This document shows positions 19,470 to 30,910 of a stretch of 64,000 nucleotides of DNA, one piece after another (position 1 is the first letter of the stretch; each line of letters opens with the position of its first letter). This DNA comes from Pomphorhynchus laevis (Eukaryota > Acanthocephala > Palaeacanthocephala > Echinorhynchida > Pomphorhynchidae). A program made the translations under genes and the position numbers. The DNA lies in NCBI GenBank assembly GCA_012934845.2, contig WNNJ02001160.1, forward strand, positions 1-64,000, read 5' to 3'. The notes under the pieces are model-generated. The model was not told the DNA's origin. It did not search any database and was given only the letters and a program-made list of their open reading frames with translations.

Positions 19470-19650
19470 AAGTTATATTGTACAAAATCTTTCAGACAAT
19501 AGAGCTATTTCCAAGTCAATATCTACTAATTTTGATGTTTCTCAAGGATCTGTGCTTGTTCCCCTTCTCATTATTATTTATATCAACGAGCTTACAAGCG
19601 TTGTATCAAGTTCATGCAGTTTATATGCAGACGATATGAAGATATAAAAA
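19470..19650 (+). mobile_element. LINE family C RT fragment
   Basis: Codons read VSQGSVLVPLLIIIYINELT and SLYADDMKI, the RT palm segment GVPQGSVLxPLLFIIYINEL...LYADDLKI also present in the copy at 35600-35770. It is cut by the 3' tail of a LINE B copy at 19651; the same LINE's C-terminal part resumes at about 20890. Confidence 0.7.
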
Positions 19651-20885
19651 AAAAGATTTATTTTAACGTGGCAAATGCGTGCCAGCGCACGCTTACATGA
19701 CCACAACAAAAACAAAACTGTAAATCAGGCGTCGAGAAGGTGTGAACGGAGGAGGTGTTTGAATGTGATAAAAGAGGGAGCGCGGCGGACGTCGAGAGGG
19801 AGTTGATTCCAGGCGAGTGAGGCGGCGACGAGGAAGGATCGGAGACCGTAGTTGTTGGAGTAATTAGGAACGTGGAGTAAGAGGGTATGACAGGAACGAA
19901 GCGATAGCGAGGTGGGGCGAGTATCGTCTAAGAAAGGAAGGTCGATGAACGATGGGGAGCCGACAGCGATGAGACGAAAAGTAATGAGAAGAAGGCGGAG
20001 TTTGATGCGAATGTGGATGGTGGGCCAGGAGAGTTGGGCAAAATATGTGGATGTGTGGTCGAAGCGACGGAGGCGAAAGAGCACTCGAACGGCGGTGTTG
20101 ATTATTCGTTGTAGGGGTAGGATGATGGATTTTGGAGAATTGGCGAAAAGGCTAAGGCAGTAATCGATTTTAGGGAAAAGAAGCGATGAAAGAAGATACA
20201 TACAAGAACGGAAGTCGATAAGGGGGCGGATACGGCGGATGTCACGAAGAATTAAGTTAGACGAGCGGACCTTGTCACGGACGAAGGGTTTAAGGGAAAG
20301 GTGATCATCGAAATGGAAGCCTAAGAAAGTGAGATTGTGGACTACAGGGATGATCGATGAGGCAAAAGATACAATGGGAGGAGATATGCTTGGTTTACGG
20401 GGAAGGATCCACATTATTTTGGACTTTTCGGCGTTTAGAACGAGATGGAGATTGGAGAGACGCTTGTAGATAGAAGAGAGACAGTTGGAGGCAGAAATGC
20501 CGATATCGTGTATGCGATGTGCGGGTGCATGAGCATAGATTAGAATGTCATCGGCGTATTGCATGACGTTAAAGGAGTAAGGTTTGATAAATGGAGAGAG
20601 ATCGCCAAGCAAAAGAGAGAAAAGCAGGGGACCTAGGACTGAACCTTGTGGAATCCCGCAAAAAATAGAGATGGGAGGGGAGGATGATGAATTAGAACAG
20701 ACGCGAAAGAAACGTTCGGATAAATATGAGGCGAACCAAGCTACGGAGGAGGAAGAAAAGCCGTAATCATAACGAAGGCGAGAAAGGAGGACGGAGTGGT
20801 CGACAATGTCGAATGCGGAGGAGAGGTCCAGGGAGATGAGAACACTATATAGACCCTTGTCTCGAGAAATGAGTAAGTCTAGTTT
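19651..20885 (-). mobile_element. LINE family B, RT and C-terminal part (young copy)
   Basis: Minus strand. An unbroken 295-codon stretch (20612-19725) reads MLGDLSPFIKPYSFNVMQYA, then DDILIYAHAPAHRI (catalytic YADD), IMWILP, FLGFHFDDHLSLKPFVRDKV and a C-terminus with SLAWNQLPLDVRRAP. Upstream, SVLGP-LFSLLLGDLS and FAS(S)...LRYDYGF remain before a 5' truncation near 20885. The 3' end has CGTGCCAGCGCACGCTTACA read on the plus strand, and an A-rich tail at 19651. This belongs to the L2/CR1 group. A copy on the opposite strand at 53785-54905 is nearly identical, so the family was recently active. It is inserted in a family C LINE. Confidence 0.85.
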
Positions 20886-21010
20886 GAAATTCTAAGCTGC
20901 TAACAAATAACTATTTACACAAATTACAAAAAGTCCATCGACACTATCAGGATATCAGAGATCGAGTAATAAACAGTTGGAACAGACTCCCGTCATCTGC
21001 CGTCATCTAC
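20886..21010 (+). mobile_element. LINE family C ORF2 C-terminus
   Basis: RDRVINSWNRLPSSAVIYN is the family C ORF2 end (compare RRVVSLWNRLGES at 42690). Together with 19470-19650 it is the interrupted host element of the LINE B insertion. Confidence 0.6.
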
Positions 21011-21436
21011 AATAAATAACATACAATTTCCCGTCATCTACAATAAATAACATACAATCTAATATACATACAACGAGGAGAATAAAATCACGAATCAAAC
21101 GACTATATACAAATGGGTCGAAAAAAACAAAAGTCTCAAGTTCCCAACCATGTTGCGTCCAACACCGATGTTAGAGATGTTTCCAATGGATCTGAACAAC
21201 AAGTCCTTTGCTCAAACAATGATTGTCACACGTGGGTAAGTATTTGGACTTCAGAATCCCAGGCATCTTGCCTTGCAGACAACGAATTCTACTGTGGCTA
21301 CTGTTCGGCTAAGATGATAAATACGATGAAGAGTGAAATAGAGAGTCTCAAGACAAATATATTGAAACTATCTGGCAATGCAGCGATGTCCACACATGCC
21401 TCTTCGTATTGTAATAAGTCTCAACCTTGTAGATAG
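20975..21436 (+). mobile_element. 5' end and ORF1 start of a family C-like LINE, with tandem 5' repeat
   Basis: Two units of CCGTCATCTACAATAAATAA... (about 30 bp, 20994-21059) precede an ATG at 21113. The product starts MGRKKQKSQVPNHVAS and has the ORF1 zinc pattern C-x4-C (VLCSNNDCHTW) and CxxC (FYCGYCSAKMI). The frame is cut at about 21427 by a LINE B fragment. A 5' array beside an ORF1 start recurs at 52219, 58617 and 43405. Confidence 0.7.
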
Positions 21437-21556
21437 AAGAGAGACAGTTGGAGGCAGAAATGCCGATATCGTGTATGCGATGTGCGAGTGCATGAGCATA
21501 GATGAGAATGTCATCGGCGTATTGCATGACGTTAAAGGAGTAAGGTTTGATAAATG
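21427..21556 (-). mobile_element. LINE family B fragment
   Basis: Almost identical to 20466-20592 of the neighbouring LINE B copy (TAGATAGAAGAGAGACAGTT at the start, ATTGCATGACGTTAAAGGAG near the end), encoding the YADD region on the minus strand. It is a 130-bp piece without the 3' end, so it arose by duplication or recombination rather than by simple insertion. Confidence 0.85.
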
Positions 21557-21559
21557 GTA

Positions 21560-21910
21560 AGGTAAGATATGGCGTAAGTAAGGTAAGATATGGCGTCCAA
21601 TAATTGATAATCTCGATCCAATATTATTTCAAAAATATGGCGTAAGTAAGGTAATATATGGCTTCCAATAATTGATAATCTCGATCCAATATTATTTCAA
21701 AAATACATCGACAATATTCTAGATTGCTGTAAACCACGAGAGATGGTTTTGAATCCTAAAAACTCAAAACATGTGAACATTTGACACCATCCTTTTGTTC
21801 GTCATATAACATAAATAATGATGTGATCGACACCGTCTCCAAACTTCAAGATCAGTGATTGTAAGTGAAAATCTACCGACAAAAGCACATATCCTTCACA
21901 GATAATTAAT
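21560..21910 (+). mobile_element. LINE family C fragment with internal 76-bp tandem duplication
   Basis: WRPIIDNLDPILFQK and then DNILDCCKPREMVLNPKNSK, HVNI, DTVSKLQD match the RT thumb of the copy at 35440-35610 (RPIIDSRYS, DIDNIKVWCNQRGLVLNPDK, SKHMRI). The first part is duplicated in tandem at about 21560-21705 (CCAATAATTGATAATCTCGA twice). Confidence 0.7.
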
Positions 21911-22029
21911 CAAATCAGCTAACTGAGTCTACGCATTTAATATAATAATATTAAATGAGATCTTATAACATCTTATAATATTATAAGATTTTTATTTTTA
22001 TAATTATTATAATAAAAATAAATAAAAAT

Positions 22030-23990
22030 AAATGGAAAGCGACGAAAGTGGGTGTATGGATACTTACAAGTCCCAGGTTGTCGTTCGTGGTAGAGAGGTT
22101 TAATCCAGTGAACGAAAGGCTGGCGTCTCAGATACTTTTAGTCAAAGATGGAAAGGGGATAACTATTGTATTTGCGTATGCTCCCAACATTATATCGGAA
22201 TACGCAGCCTTCGTAGAAGATCTTCACTGCTTAATAGTACTCTTGTTGGAGATTCCCTCGTTCTATTTATTCCTGTTGGAGATCCTCGTTCTATTTATTC
22301 CTGTTGGAGATCCTCGTTCTATTGAGTGAATTATATGCTCATGTTGGTAGCGACAATACAAGAACGAGACAAGAGCGGAAGTTCATCAGCCTAAGAATTT
22401 GAAGGGTGTGTTGGGGAGGAACGGAATTTCTGATATTAATGCGAGTGGTGTTGAATTATTGCACTTTTGTTCTTGTAACAATTTGAGCATAACCAACTAA
22501 TGTTTGAACATAAGGAGATCCATAGATGCACATGACATCAGGATTCTCTCAGTCAAAGATCAATGATCGATTTTATAATCGTTTTATCTGATCTGCAACG
22601 TTATGTTATCGACACTTGTGTGAAGAGAGTGGCTGAGCTCTCAACAGATCACTACCTTGTAGTTAATAAACTTCTATGACAAAATCGGATGCTAGACAAG
22701 CCTTGTAAACTCAAACGATGTGTGACGGCGTGCTGAAAGCGTCTAGCAGATGTTTCTGTCAATGAACGTTTTTCTGGCTAAATCCGTGAGGACTTCTCTC
22801 GGTGCCAGAAGAGGTACATAACATTGATCAGGAATAGGAGATGTTCATATTCTCGCTTGCCAAAGCAACTGTTAAAAGTTGTGGCTCGATGACATTAGTG
22901 CTTGCTGCGGAGGAAATACTCGAACTGCTTGGTGGACACCAACAGTTAGTGATTTTGTCCAACAGAACAAGCTTGAGTATAATGCAACTTTATCAGATAA
23001 ATCAGTGGAAACTGTAGACAGTACCGATGGACAAAGAGAGCTTCAGCTCGAGAAGTTACCGAAGCGAATGCGGCGGCTTTGGTGAAGTTCGGAGAGCACA
23101 TATAACTTGATTATAGGTCAGCTTGGAAGATGCTCTGGAGGACGATCAGGATCTTCGTGTTTGAAAGCAAAAAATTCCCCAAACTGTCTATGACAAGAGA
23201 GGATCAATGCTGACTGATATTGGAGAAATTCTTAGTTGTTGAAAAGAGCATTTTAGGAGTCTCCTTAATCCGATGAATATGCCTTATCTTGTATAAATAT
23301 AGCCTTTAGAACCAACGGAAAAGCTCATCTCTTTGGAAGAGGTCATTGCTGTTGTTAAAAAGCTTCGTAATGACAAGTCTTGTGGAGTTGACAAGATTCG
23401 ATATGATGCTTTAAAATATCTCGACGTTGTTGACATTAAGTGGCTAACACGGATCTTCAATTAGTTAATGATACGGCATATAGTTAGGGACAGTTGCAAG
23501 ATGAACAATGTGGCTTTCGTCTAGGCAATGGAACTACGGATCAGCTCTTTACTCTCTCAACTATTCTTGAACGGTCTTGGGAGTTTGCTCAACCGGTCTA
23601 CATGTGTTTTGTAGATTTGGAGAAGGCGTTCGACTGAGTCCCGCGAGAGAGGTTGTGGGAAAGACTAAGGCAGTATAGAGTACTACACTATCTTGGGGTA
23701 GCTGTGGCTTCTTTGTATGCACAAAGTATGAGGTGTGTTCGTGTTAAAGGTATTAAGTCTCAATTATTTCCCGTAAGCGTTGGGCTTCGTTAGGGTTGTC
23801 CTTTGTATCCACTTTGGTTCCTTGTTTACATAGGCAACAGTTTGAGACGGGCTGCTTTGACGGATATCGGTCTTCAGTTCGGTTCTATCAGGATACCATC
23901 TATCCTTTTTGCAGATGACGTTGTTTTGTTGGCTTCTTGCCTGAGGATTTACAATGTATACTAGATCGATTTTCGATGGAATGCCAAGGG
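22030..23990 (+). mobile_element. LINE family A, endonuclease and RT (copy 2)
   Basis: Homologous to 5200-5990 at the start (ACTTACAAGTCCCAGGTTGT, VYAPNIISEYAAF, GVLGRNGIS). The RT follows: VVKKLRNDKSCGVDKIRYDA, EQCGFRLGNGTTDQLFTLST, YMCFVDLEKAFD, RERLWERLRQYRV, SLYAQSMRCVRVKG, and IPSILFADDVVLLAS with catalytic FADD. A local 28-bp tandem triplication (CCTGTTGGAGATCCTCGTTC) lies at 22236-22326. Many stops and frame changes. At about 23985 the element is interrupted and resumes at 24440. Confidence 0.8.
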
Positions 23991-24435
23991 GCATTCCATC
24001 GAAAAGTCTTGATGACAGTAAGTTAATGAGTACAAATCGTTTAAGTAAAGTCTGATCGATTATCGATACTAGATCGATTTTCGATGATAATACTAGATCG
24101 ATTTTCGATGGAATGCCAAGGGGCATTCCATCGTAAAGTCTTGATGACAGTAAGTTAATGAGTACAAATCGTTTCTGGTTTATCTGTTACTGTGACTTGC
24201 AACGAGAAAAAATTTTGTAGCTTTTGGCGCCAGTGAATCCATTCGTCTTGACAATCTGATGTGTCTGGATCCAGATTGAAAGGTTGAGGTATAAGAAGTT
24301 TATCCATGGAAACGTTGGACGTCAATTGTTGAAAATCCGAGTTCATTGATCTAACATAATATACACAATTGTTGAATAAATTGTAATGATAAACCAAATA
24401 AGGCTTTATTCAACAATCTAGAATATAGTTATACA
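23962..24435. mobile_element. Insertion in LINE A carrying an LTR-retrotransposon gag-like fossil fragment
   Basis: Between the LINE A codons RFSMECQ and MLVSTSKT lie about 450 bp of foreign sequence. The minus strand 24155-24397 reads LLIPQPFNLDPDTSDCQDEW and IHWRQKLQNFF, resembling the start of LTR-retrotransposon gag proteins. It is a small, broken fossil piece with no visible LTRs. A foldback of 16-bp arms sits at the left junction and is repeated about 130 bp further on. Confidence 0.45.
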
Positions 24436-24439
24436 ATAT

Positions 24440-24960
24440 GATTACATGTTAGATTATCACAGGCATGGATGTTGGTTAGTACCTCCAAGACTGCATCTAT
24501 GTGTTCGTCTCGGATTCAGTTGCCAATGCAAATCCGGAATGGAGAAAAGGTTCTTCCTGATGTGGAGGATTTCAAGTATCTTGGGTATTTGTTCTCGAGG
24601 GACGGCAGGAACATTAAAGAGATTGAGTAGTGTAGCATTTCTGCGTTAGTGTAGCTAACGCAGAAATGCGTTCTTTGTACTGTCTGTCGTGGGGAAGCGG
24701 GAGTTGAGTCCTCATGCGAAATTTTCGGTTTACCACGCAATCTTCGTTCCTATTTTAACCCATGGTCATGAACTTTGTGTTAAGGCCGAAATGATAATAT
24801 CTCAGATACAGACCACCGAAATGAGGTTCCTTCGCGGTGTGGCCGGTCTTAGCCTTAGAGATCAGGTTAGGAATTTGGTCATCTGAAATTGACTCGGTGT
24901 AAATTCGCTGCTTCTCCACATCAAATAAAGACAGTTGAGGTAATTAAGGCACGTTCTGAG
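24440..24960 (+). mobile_element. LINE family A, C-terminal part
   Basis: STSKTASMCSSRIQLPMQI, GEKVLPDVEDFKYLGYLFSR, then GKRELSPHAKFSVYHAIFVP, ILTHGHELCV and TEMRFLRGVAGLSLRDQVRN: the characteristic thumb and C-terminus of this LINE lineage (KRELS..AK...Y.....P.L.YGHELWV...AEM.FLR.VAGLSLRDRVR). An inverted 15-bp duplication at 24635-24669 interrupts it. Confidence 0.8.
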
Positions 24961-25029
24961 GAAGTTCTTAATAAGCTTGCCAGTTATATACTATTTTGAA
25001 GCATTTTCCTTAATTCACGATATTCTATT

Positions 25030-25840
25030 AATTCTAGATTGTGGGTACATATATGTTCATTTATTTTATTAAAACTAAGACATCCGGAATTGCATTATGT
25101 TATTCCTAATAGTGATAACAGCTTATACCTTATTTTAGGAATATATTTACTTAAATCTGATCCTATTATTTCTGTACTATTAGAATTATTTAAAAGTCTA
25201 CCAATATTTATGTTATATATATTTATTAATGAATTTTATGTTTAATGTGTATTTTCTATTGATCTTATTAACATTTATTGTACGATTATAGTATTTTATA
25301 TTACAATAGCTATCTATTATACAACTCAACCTATCATATTCGTTAATTATTCTATGATTTATTGAACAAATGTCATCTTTAGAAAAACTTCTTTAGATTA
25401 TTATCTCTTAAAAGTTGTTTTAATATTTAGTAAACTAGGAAATCTGGGATTCAGTGGTTAGATAAATCCAAAGTAAGCCTGACAACTCTTTTAAAATAAA
25501 GATAATCAACGATAAACTAACCGATTTTTATCTAAAAAAGACTAAAATTGCGCAATTTACGACTTAATTAGTCAACTTTATGACTCATTAACGAGTCATT
25601 TATTAACTTCGCAATTCATGACTGAATTCAAAGGCTAAATTCCAGTGCTTAGATTCTTCCATGTCTAATAGTTTTTGATTTAATATTGACTTATTTTCTT
25701 CAATAATATATCAAAAATAAATAATGTACAGTTTTTAATACCATGTCCTATTAATCTCATATGTTTATGAAATATAGTTTGGCTATTATGCTGTATATTA
25801 TATATGTGTCGCCTAAACCTAGTTTTTCGTCATAATGGCG
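25030..25840 (-). mobile_element. Penelope-like 3' end, internally deleted copy
   Basis: 25115-25430 and 25640-25840 match, in the same order and orientation, 25845-26200 and 26375-26560 of the next copy. It therefore is a second, shorter 3' end lying in tandem downstream of the better copy. No complete domain remains. Confidence 0.75.
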
Positions 25841-25911
25841 GTAACAACTTATACCTTATTTTAGGAATATATTTACTTAAATCTAACCCTATTATTTCTT
25901 TACTTTTAGAA

Positions 25912-26787
25912 TTATTTAAAAGTCCGGCTATATTTGTTATCTATACATTTATTAATGAAGTTTATGGTTAATGTATATTTTCTATTGTTATTATTAACAT
26001 TTATTGTCCGATTATAGTATTTTATATTACAATAACTGTCTATTATACAACTTAGCCTATCATAGTCGTTAATTAATTTTTGATTTATTGAACATATGAT
26101 ATCTTTAGAAAAACTTCTTATATTTACATAAAGACCTTGTAGCTTATTATCACTTAAAAGTTGTTTTAATATTTCTAATCGTTCATTTATATACATATCT
26201 TTTTTAATATTTTTAACTCTATTTTTCTTATTCCTTTTATCACCATGACTTCTTGGTTTGCGTTTAACCGGATTATTATAATATAGTTGTTTATTATGTA
26301 TTATACTACTTCTGCCAATTCCTTGTACCACGTCATTCAATCCTAATGGGTACATGGAATTAAGCGTTTTAATCCAAAAATCTTCTTTTTCTAATAGTTT
26401 TTGATTTAATATTGAAATGTTTTCTTCGATAATATGTTCTAAAATAAATAATTTACAGTTTTTAATATCATGTCCTATTAATCTCATATGTTTATGAAAT
26501 ATAGTTTGACTATTATGCTGTATATTATATATGTGTTGCCTAAACCTAGTTTTTAACATTTGATATGTTTTTCCTATATATTGCAATCCACATGTACATT
26601 GTATAAGATACACTACACCTGCGGTATTGCAGTTACAATTATTATTAATATTTAATGAAAAACATTTGTTTGTCGTATTACTTACGATACAATTATTATT
26701 ATTTATAACATCACAAACTATACAATTTTTTCTGTTACATTTAAAAGATCTAAAATTGAAATCATTAGAAATTACGTATTTTTCCAA
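25912..26787 (-). CDS. Penelope-like element, GIY-YIG endonuclease part
   Basis: 291 open codons on the minus strand. Residues 17-25 are C-x4-C-x2-C (CNRKNCIVC), a probable zinc knuckle; 57-72 are GVVYLIQC...LQYIG, the two halves of a GIY-YIG nuclease; TRFRQH (80-85) supplies the arginine and histidine region; LLEKEDFWIKTL (131-142) carries the expected Glu; and GLN (149-151) the Asn. The remaining basic half (160-291) is unassigned. This is the C-terminus of the Penelope-like protein; the reverse transcriptase that should precede it is absent above 26790, so the copy is 5' truncated. Base composition is extremely AT-rich, with many Asn, Ile and Lys codons. Confidence 0.8.
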   Translation of the reverse strand: MEKYVISNDFNFRSFKCNRKNCIVCDVINNNNCIVSNTTNKCFSLNINNNCNCNTAGVVYLIQCTCGLQYIGKTYQMLKTRFRQHIYNIQHNSQTIFHKHMRLIGHDIKNCKLFILEHIIEENISILNQKLLEKEDFWIKTLNSMYPLGLNDVVQGIGRSSIIHNKQLYYNNPVKRKPRSHGDKRNKKNRVKNIKKDMYINERLEILKQLLSDNKLQGLYVNIRSFSKDIICSINQKLINDYDRLSCIIDSYCNIKYYNRTINVNNNNRKYTLTINFINKCIDNKYSRTFK

Positions 26788-26799
26788 TCTGGTTGAGTA

Positions 26800-27490
26800 T
26801 ATGTAACTTTTAAGTCATAATTTTAACGTTGCTTTTTCGGTGTCGACACCTAGTTTAGTTGACTTAGATCGGTAAGACTTTCGTATAACGTTTTGCAGTT
26901 TAATTGAAATCATTTCTGACTTCAAATTAAACCAGCGTTGGTAGAAGAAAGTGCAACCTTCAACTTATCTTTGTATTTAATTTCTATTGTAAAACTATTC
27001 CTAATTTTAGTTTGCTTCCTAATTTTTAAGTTGACATAACTGTGCACCTATAAAATGCAGCGTGCCGAATAATGTAGCGTACTGCCGTTGTAGTATATAT
27101 ATGATTAAAGTAGCTCGCCGAATATAGTAATAGTAACCAAAACTTCAATAAGTAACTGTACAGGCATATCAACTTAAAATTATAATTGATATATAATTGG
27201 TATATCAACTTAATATTACATTACAAATTATAATAATTTATTATTTTAGGAATATATTTACTCCAATCTGATCATGTTTAATTAATTTGATTGATTTCTA
27301 TCTCGATTGTAAACCAAGTTTAAAAATTCTGAAAGTTATAGAAAAGTTTAATTTTTCAAAAAAAATCACAATTTTTAAGACTTAAGATTTTCTTCAGGTT
27401 GATAGCAATCACGATAATATATTTTGTGAAACGTTAAAAGGTAGTGATTAGAAAATAACGCACCGTAAGAAAACAAGTGTACGCGCAATT
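26800..27490. other. No gene recognised
   Basis: AT-rich. ATGTAGCGTACTGCCGTTG at 27073 resembles the end of the SINE-like body at 48630-48660 (ATGTAGCGTATTGCTGTTGG). A short Penelope-like stretch TTATTTTAGGAATATATTTACT recurs at about 27240. Confidence 0.4.
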
Positions 27491-27494
27491 AAAG

Positions 27495-27566
27495 AGGTCC
27501 CGCCGAGATTCGAACTCGGATTACTGGATTCAAAGTCCAGAGTGCTAACCATTACACCACGGAACC
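27495..27566 (-). tRNA. tRNA-Gln (anticodon TTG)
   Basis: Minus strand: acceptor GGTTCCG pairs with CGGGACC (one T-G wobble), D-arm region GTGTAATGGTTAGCAC, anticodon stem CTGGA/TCCAG enclosing CTTTGAA with anticodon TTG, and T-arm CGAGTTCGAATCTCG. Box A and box B are canonical. Discriminator T at 27495 is usual for eukaryotic tRNA-Gln; no CCA is encoded. An oligo-T terminator occurs at 27473-27470. No intron. Confidence 0.97.
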
Positions 27567-27718
27567 GTTCGTAAAAGTAATTTAATAAAAATTTTGAGCA
27601 AGTAAATATATAAGATAAATTCATGATTTTAGTTTAAATTAATGTTGTAAATAAAATTTTGATTCCAATGCAATAGAGCTGCATCCAACGATTGGTACAT
27701 ATCCTACAATTTTTGTAT

Positions 27719-28372
27719 ATACACGCTGTTGTTTGCGAAGAATTCGCATTTAGCAAAACTGCTTGTATGATACGTTTCTAATTTCGTATCTTTATTTATA
27801 CACTACTATGTATATTATAATTCCGACGAATGAACGAAATGATCTCTAACGTACACGCTCTTGTTTGCGACACACAACTCGGAGTGGAAATTTGACCAAT
27901 TCAAAAATAAACTATGGATGAATAGAGGCAGAAACCTAATAACCTAGCAGACCTATATATGATCTTTAATCATCTCCAACGTACACGCTGTTGTTTGCGA
28001 CACACAACTCGGAGTGGAAATTTGACCAATTCAAAAATAAACTACGGATGAATAGAGGCAGAAACCTAATAACCTAGCAGTTCCTTTATATGATCTTTAA
28101 TCATCTCCAACGTACACGCTGTTGTTTGCGACACACAACTCGGAGTGGAAATTTGACCAATTCAAAAATAAACTACGGATGAATAGAGGCAGAAACCTAA
28201 TAACCTAGCAGTTCCTTTATATGATCTTTAATCATCTCCAACGTACACGCTGTTGTTTGCGACACACAACTCGGAGTGGAAATTTGACCAATTCAAAAAT
28301 AAACTATGGAGGAATAGAGGCAGAAACCTGATAACATAGCAGTTCCTTCATATGATCTTTAATCTTAATTAT
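27719..28372. repeat. 131-bp tandem array, four units plus a partial
   Basis: AACGTACACGCT(G/C)TTGTTTGCG starts units at 27848, 27978, 28109 and 28240; a partial match TACACGCTGTTGTTTGCGA is at 27719. Units 2-4 are almost identical, unit 1 slightly different. Each carries CACACAACTCGGAGTGGAAA and GAATAGAGGCAGAAACCT. No reading frame spans the array. Confidence 0.95.
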
Positions 28373-28379
28373 GATGCAT

Positions 28380-28765
28380 CATATATTATTAATCGCTCGA
28401 TAGGCAGTATGTACTATAAATATAATTTACAAAAATAATTTATTATTAATCAATTCACAAAAATTGAATTTTTTAAAGTTCTTACTTTATATAAATCTAA
28501 ATCATATAAAAGATATAAGTAGTTATTTTTGAATTTTGAGGCAGAATTATAAAGTGGATCAACAAAAATTGATCAATTCAAGTTATTTTTATCACCCGAC
28601 AAATCAGATCCCATTTAAACTCCAAATCAGATCCCATTTAAACAATTTAACTAATTTATCTGCTTGACTTTTACTGTTCTTTTGTTAGTTAGTGGACTTG
28701 TAAGTGTACAGCTGGTAGGCATTTGCCACTTTAAACAAAAATAAAGGCGGATAGAATAATCTGAC
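28380..28765. other. AT-rich, no gene recognised
   Basis: Includes a duplicated CAAATCAGATCCCATTTAAAC at about 28600-28640. Otherwise nothing. Confidence 0.5.
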
Positions 28766-28768
28766 TAT

Positions 28769-30910
28769 TTGGAATTTTCAAGTTGTGCAGCAAATAACGT
28801 AGGTTCGGTGGGTTCCATTGGAACCACATCTGGGTTCTCCTCTACAGCTACGTATGCGTCTTCAGTAACCACTAACAGATATACAATTACATCAGATGAT
28901 ATAGTAGAACATAAATCTCTGTTGTGGTTTGCTATCAACGGTGTACAGCAGCGAATTGTCAATATTAAAAAAGAAATAAAAGCGATTATAGTTGAATGTT
29001 ACTTGACTAAATTCTGATGTTACTGATAGCGAGGTTGAATTGTCCAACTACATATGTTATCTTGCCGATCGTTGCGGTCGGAGAGGTGGTAGAGTAATAC
29101 TTTTATACATTGCAGTATTGTGGCGACATTCCTTGAAGCGAAATCATCTAATGATGTATAAACGTTATGAGCAACTATATCTCTATCCAAAGGTCAATCA
29201 ATCGTCGTGGGTCTTATTTATCATAACCCTTATGCTACAGCCAATTACATTATCACTGATGTGTATCGTTATGCCAATATGCACAATTTACTACTTATAA
29301 GTTATTTGAATATGCCACATATAGACTGAGAAATTATACACCTGAACCTGGCTGTGATGACTTCTCGTGCAAACCACTAAATTCTATTAATACTCTTAAT
29401 CTTGTTCAACAGGTGGGCCATATCACACGTTTTACTGAAAATCAACAGTCTTTACTATATATGACTTCTAATAAACAGCTTATAGAAAAAGTTACATATC
29501 TCGAACCTTTAGAAGCATCGGATCAGTGTATTATCCTTTAGGATTCCTAAATTTCACTAGACTTTTCATTTATTATTTATCATTCAATTTCAATTCGATG
29601 TTTTAAAACAAATGTGCATTTAGTTCGTCAGTACTATTCCATTGTATCCTGGCTAAATCCCTTTGTAGTGGGTGTCAATAGCAAATCTTTTATTGCTGTC
29701 CGCTACCAGTTTACATACTTTAAACGTCAAAAACGACGAAATTTTGAAGAGCGATTGACTCAACACTCTGTCTTTAATCCGATCTCTTTGTTCAAGTGTT
29801 CAAACTTCAAAAATAGACATGGGTGTATGCAAAAACTCATATCTTAATGTGGAAAATCTTCCACAGTAAACAGTGATATCGCTAATACCTTTGCCAATCA
29901 AACTCACAAATATCCAATATTCCTGCTAGATTTTTTTCTAGTATTTTTGATTTATTTTCCTTTGAGGATGTAAGAAGCGAACTAAATAATCTTAAATCAC
30001 CATTGTTAGTATGCTCAGACTCGTTGCCTCTGATATATCTTAAATCTTTTGCTAATAATATTTGATTTTCGTTGTATTGAATATTCATTGCGTATATAAC
30101 TACTGGCTGTATACCTAAAATATGAAAGCGTTTATTTATTAAATCTTTGTTCAAAAATTGTGATCGTTCTCGAATTATAGACCTGTAAGTTTAACATGTG
30201 TAAGGTTGTCTGGTCGCGGATCGATTGTTGTATAAATATATAAGCAAATATTTATAGCCAATCATTTATTGTGCGTTAATCACATGGTTTTATAAAGGAT
30301 AAGTCCACTATGACTAATTTACTTGTGGCTCAACATTCATGGGTTGATTTAGTTTATCACGGGACAAATGTAGATATGCAGGATTGCCAAATGCAGGATT
30401 TGGCAATTGATTCGAATGTAGTCCTCTGGATATAAAATTTTATAATTGGAAGGTCGTATCAGGTTTGTAAACAGTGTGTGTTCGGAATAGCACAACACAT
30501 ATATGGGCGTGCCGCAAGAATCTGTCGAGGAGCATTAATATTTCTTATATTCATCAACGATCTTCATGGCCTATTGAATTCTGATTCATTTCTTTATGCG
30601 GACGATCTCAATATATGGAGAAGTATAGAGTCATTTGATGATTGCGTGAAATTGCAAATGGATACCAATGCCATTTAAAAATGATTTATTAATTAATTCA
30701 TCTAAATGTGCTATATTATGCGTTTATTTTTCATTATTATTGATCAAATTGAAGATAGATATCTGTAGACTAAGTATGAAGAGCTTCAAAAGGAAAGCAT
30801 ATTCCGATGTAGAACTAAATTTGTTAAAGATTGACGGAACTTTCCATACAATGTTAGGTTGGAAATCTTCACATGAAAAGCGTGAGCTTCATCAAGGATG
30901 TTTATAATCT
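28769..30910 (+). mobile_element. Decayed C-like LINE (endonuclease and RT traces)
   Basis: LLWFAINGVQQRIVNIKKEI and then DVTDSEVELSNYICYLADRC with GRRGGRVILL are the start of a CR1-group endonuclease. VVGLIYHNPYATANYI (about 29200), CKPLNSINTLNLVQQV, and YYSIVSWLNPF (about 29640) follow. The RT palm remains at 30480-30680: LIFLIFINDLHGLLNSDSFL, YADDLNIWRS. Many frame changes and deletions, including most RT fingers. The ORF at 29882-30154 on the other strand is probably noise. Confidence 0.65.

Noticed and set aside
19912-20163. Plus-strand arginine-rich frame, repeated at 54388-54639 (minus)
   Set aside because: Antisense of the LINE B C-terminal region; it exists in both copies only because the sense strand is conserved.
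27719-28372. CRISPR-like array
   Set aside because: Units of 131 bp are repeated whole, with no unique spacers, and the DNA is animal.
28769-29017. Independent small gene of 82 codons
   Set aside because: Its C-terminal half continues, after one frame change, into a CR1-group endonuclease, so it is the start of a decayed LINE.
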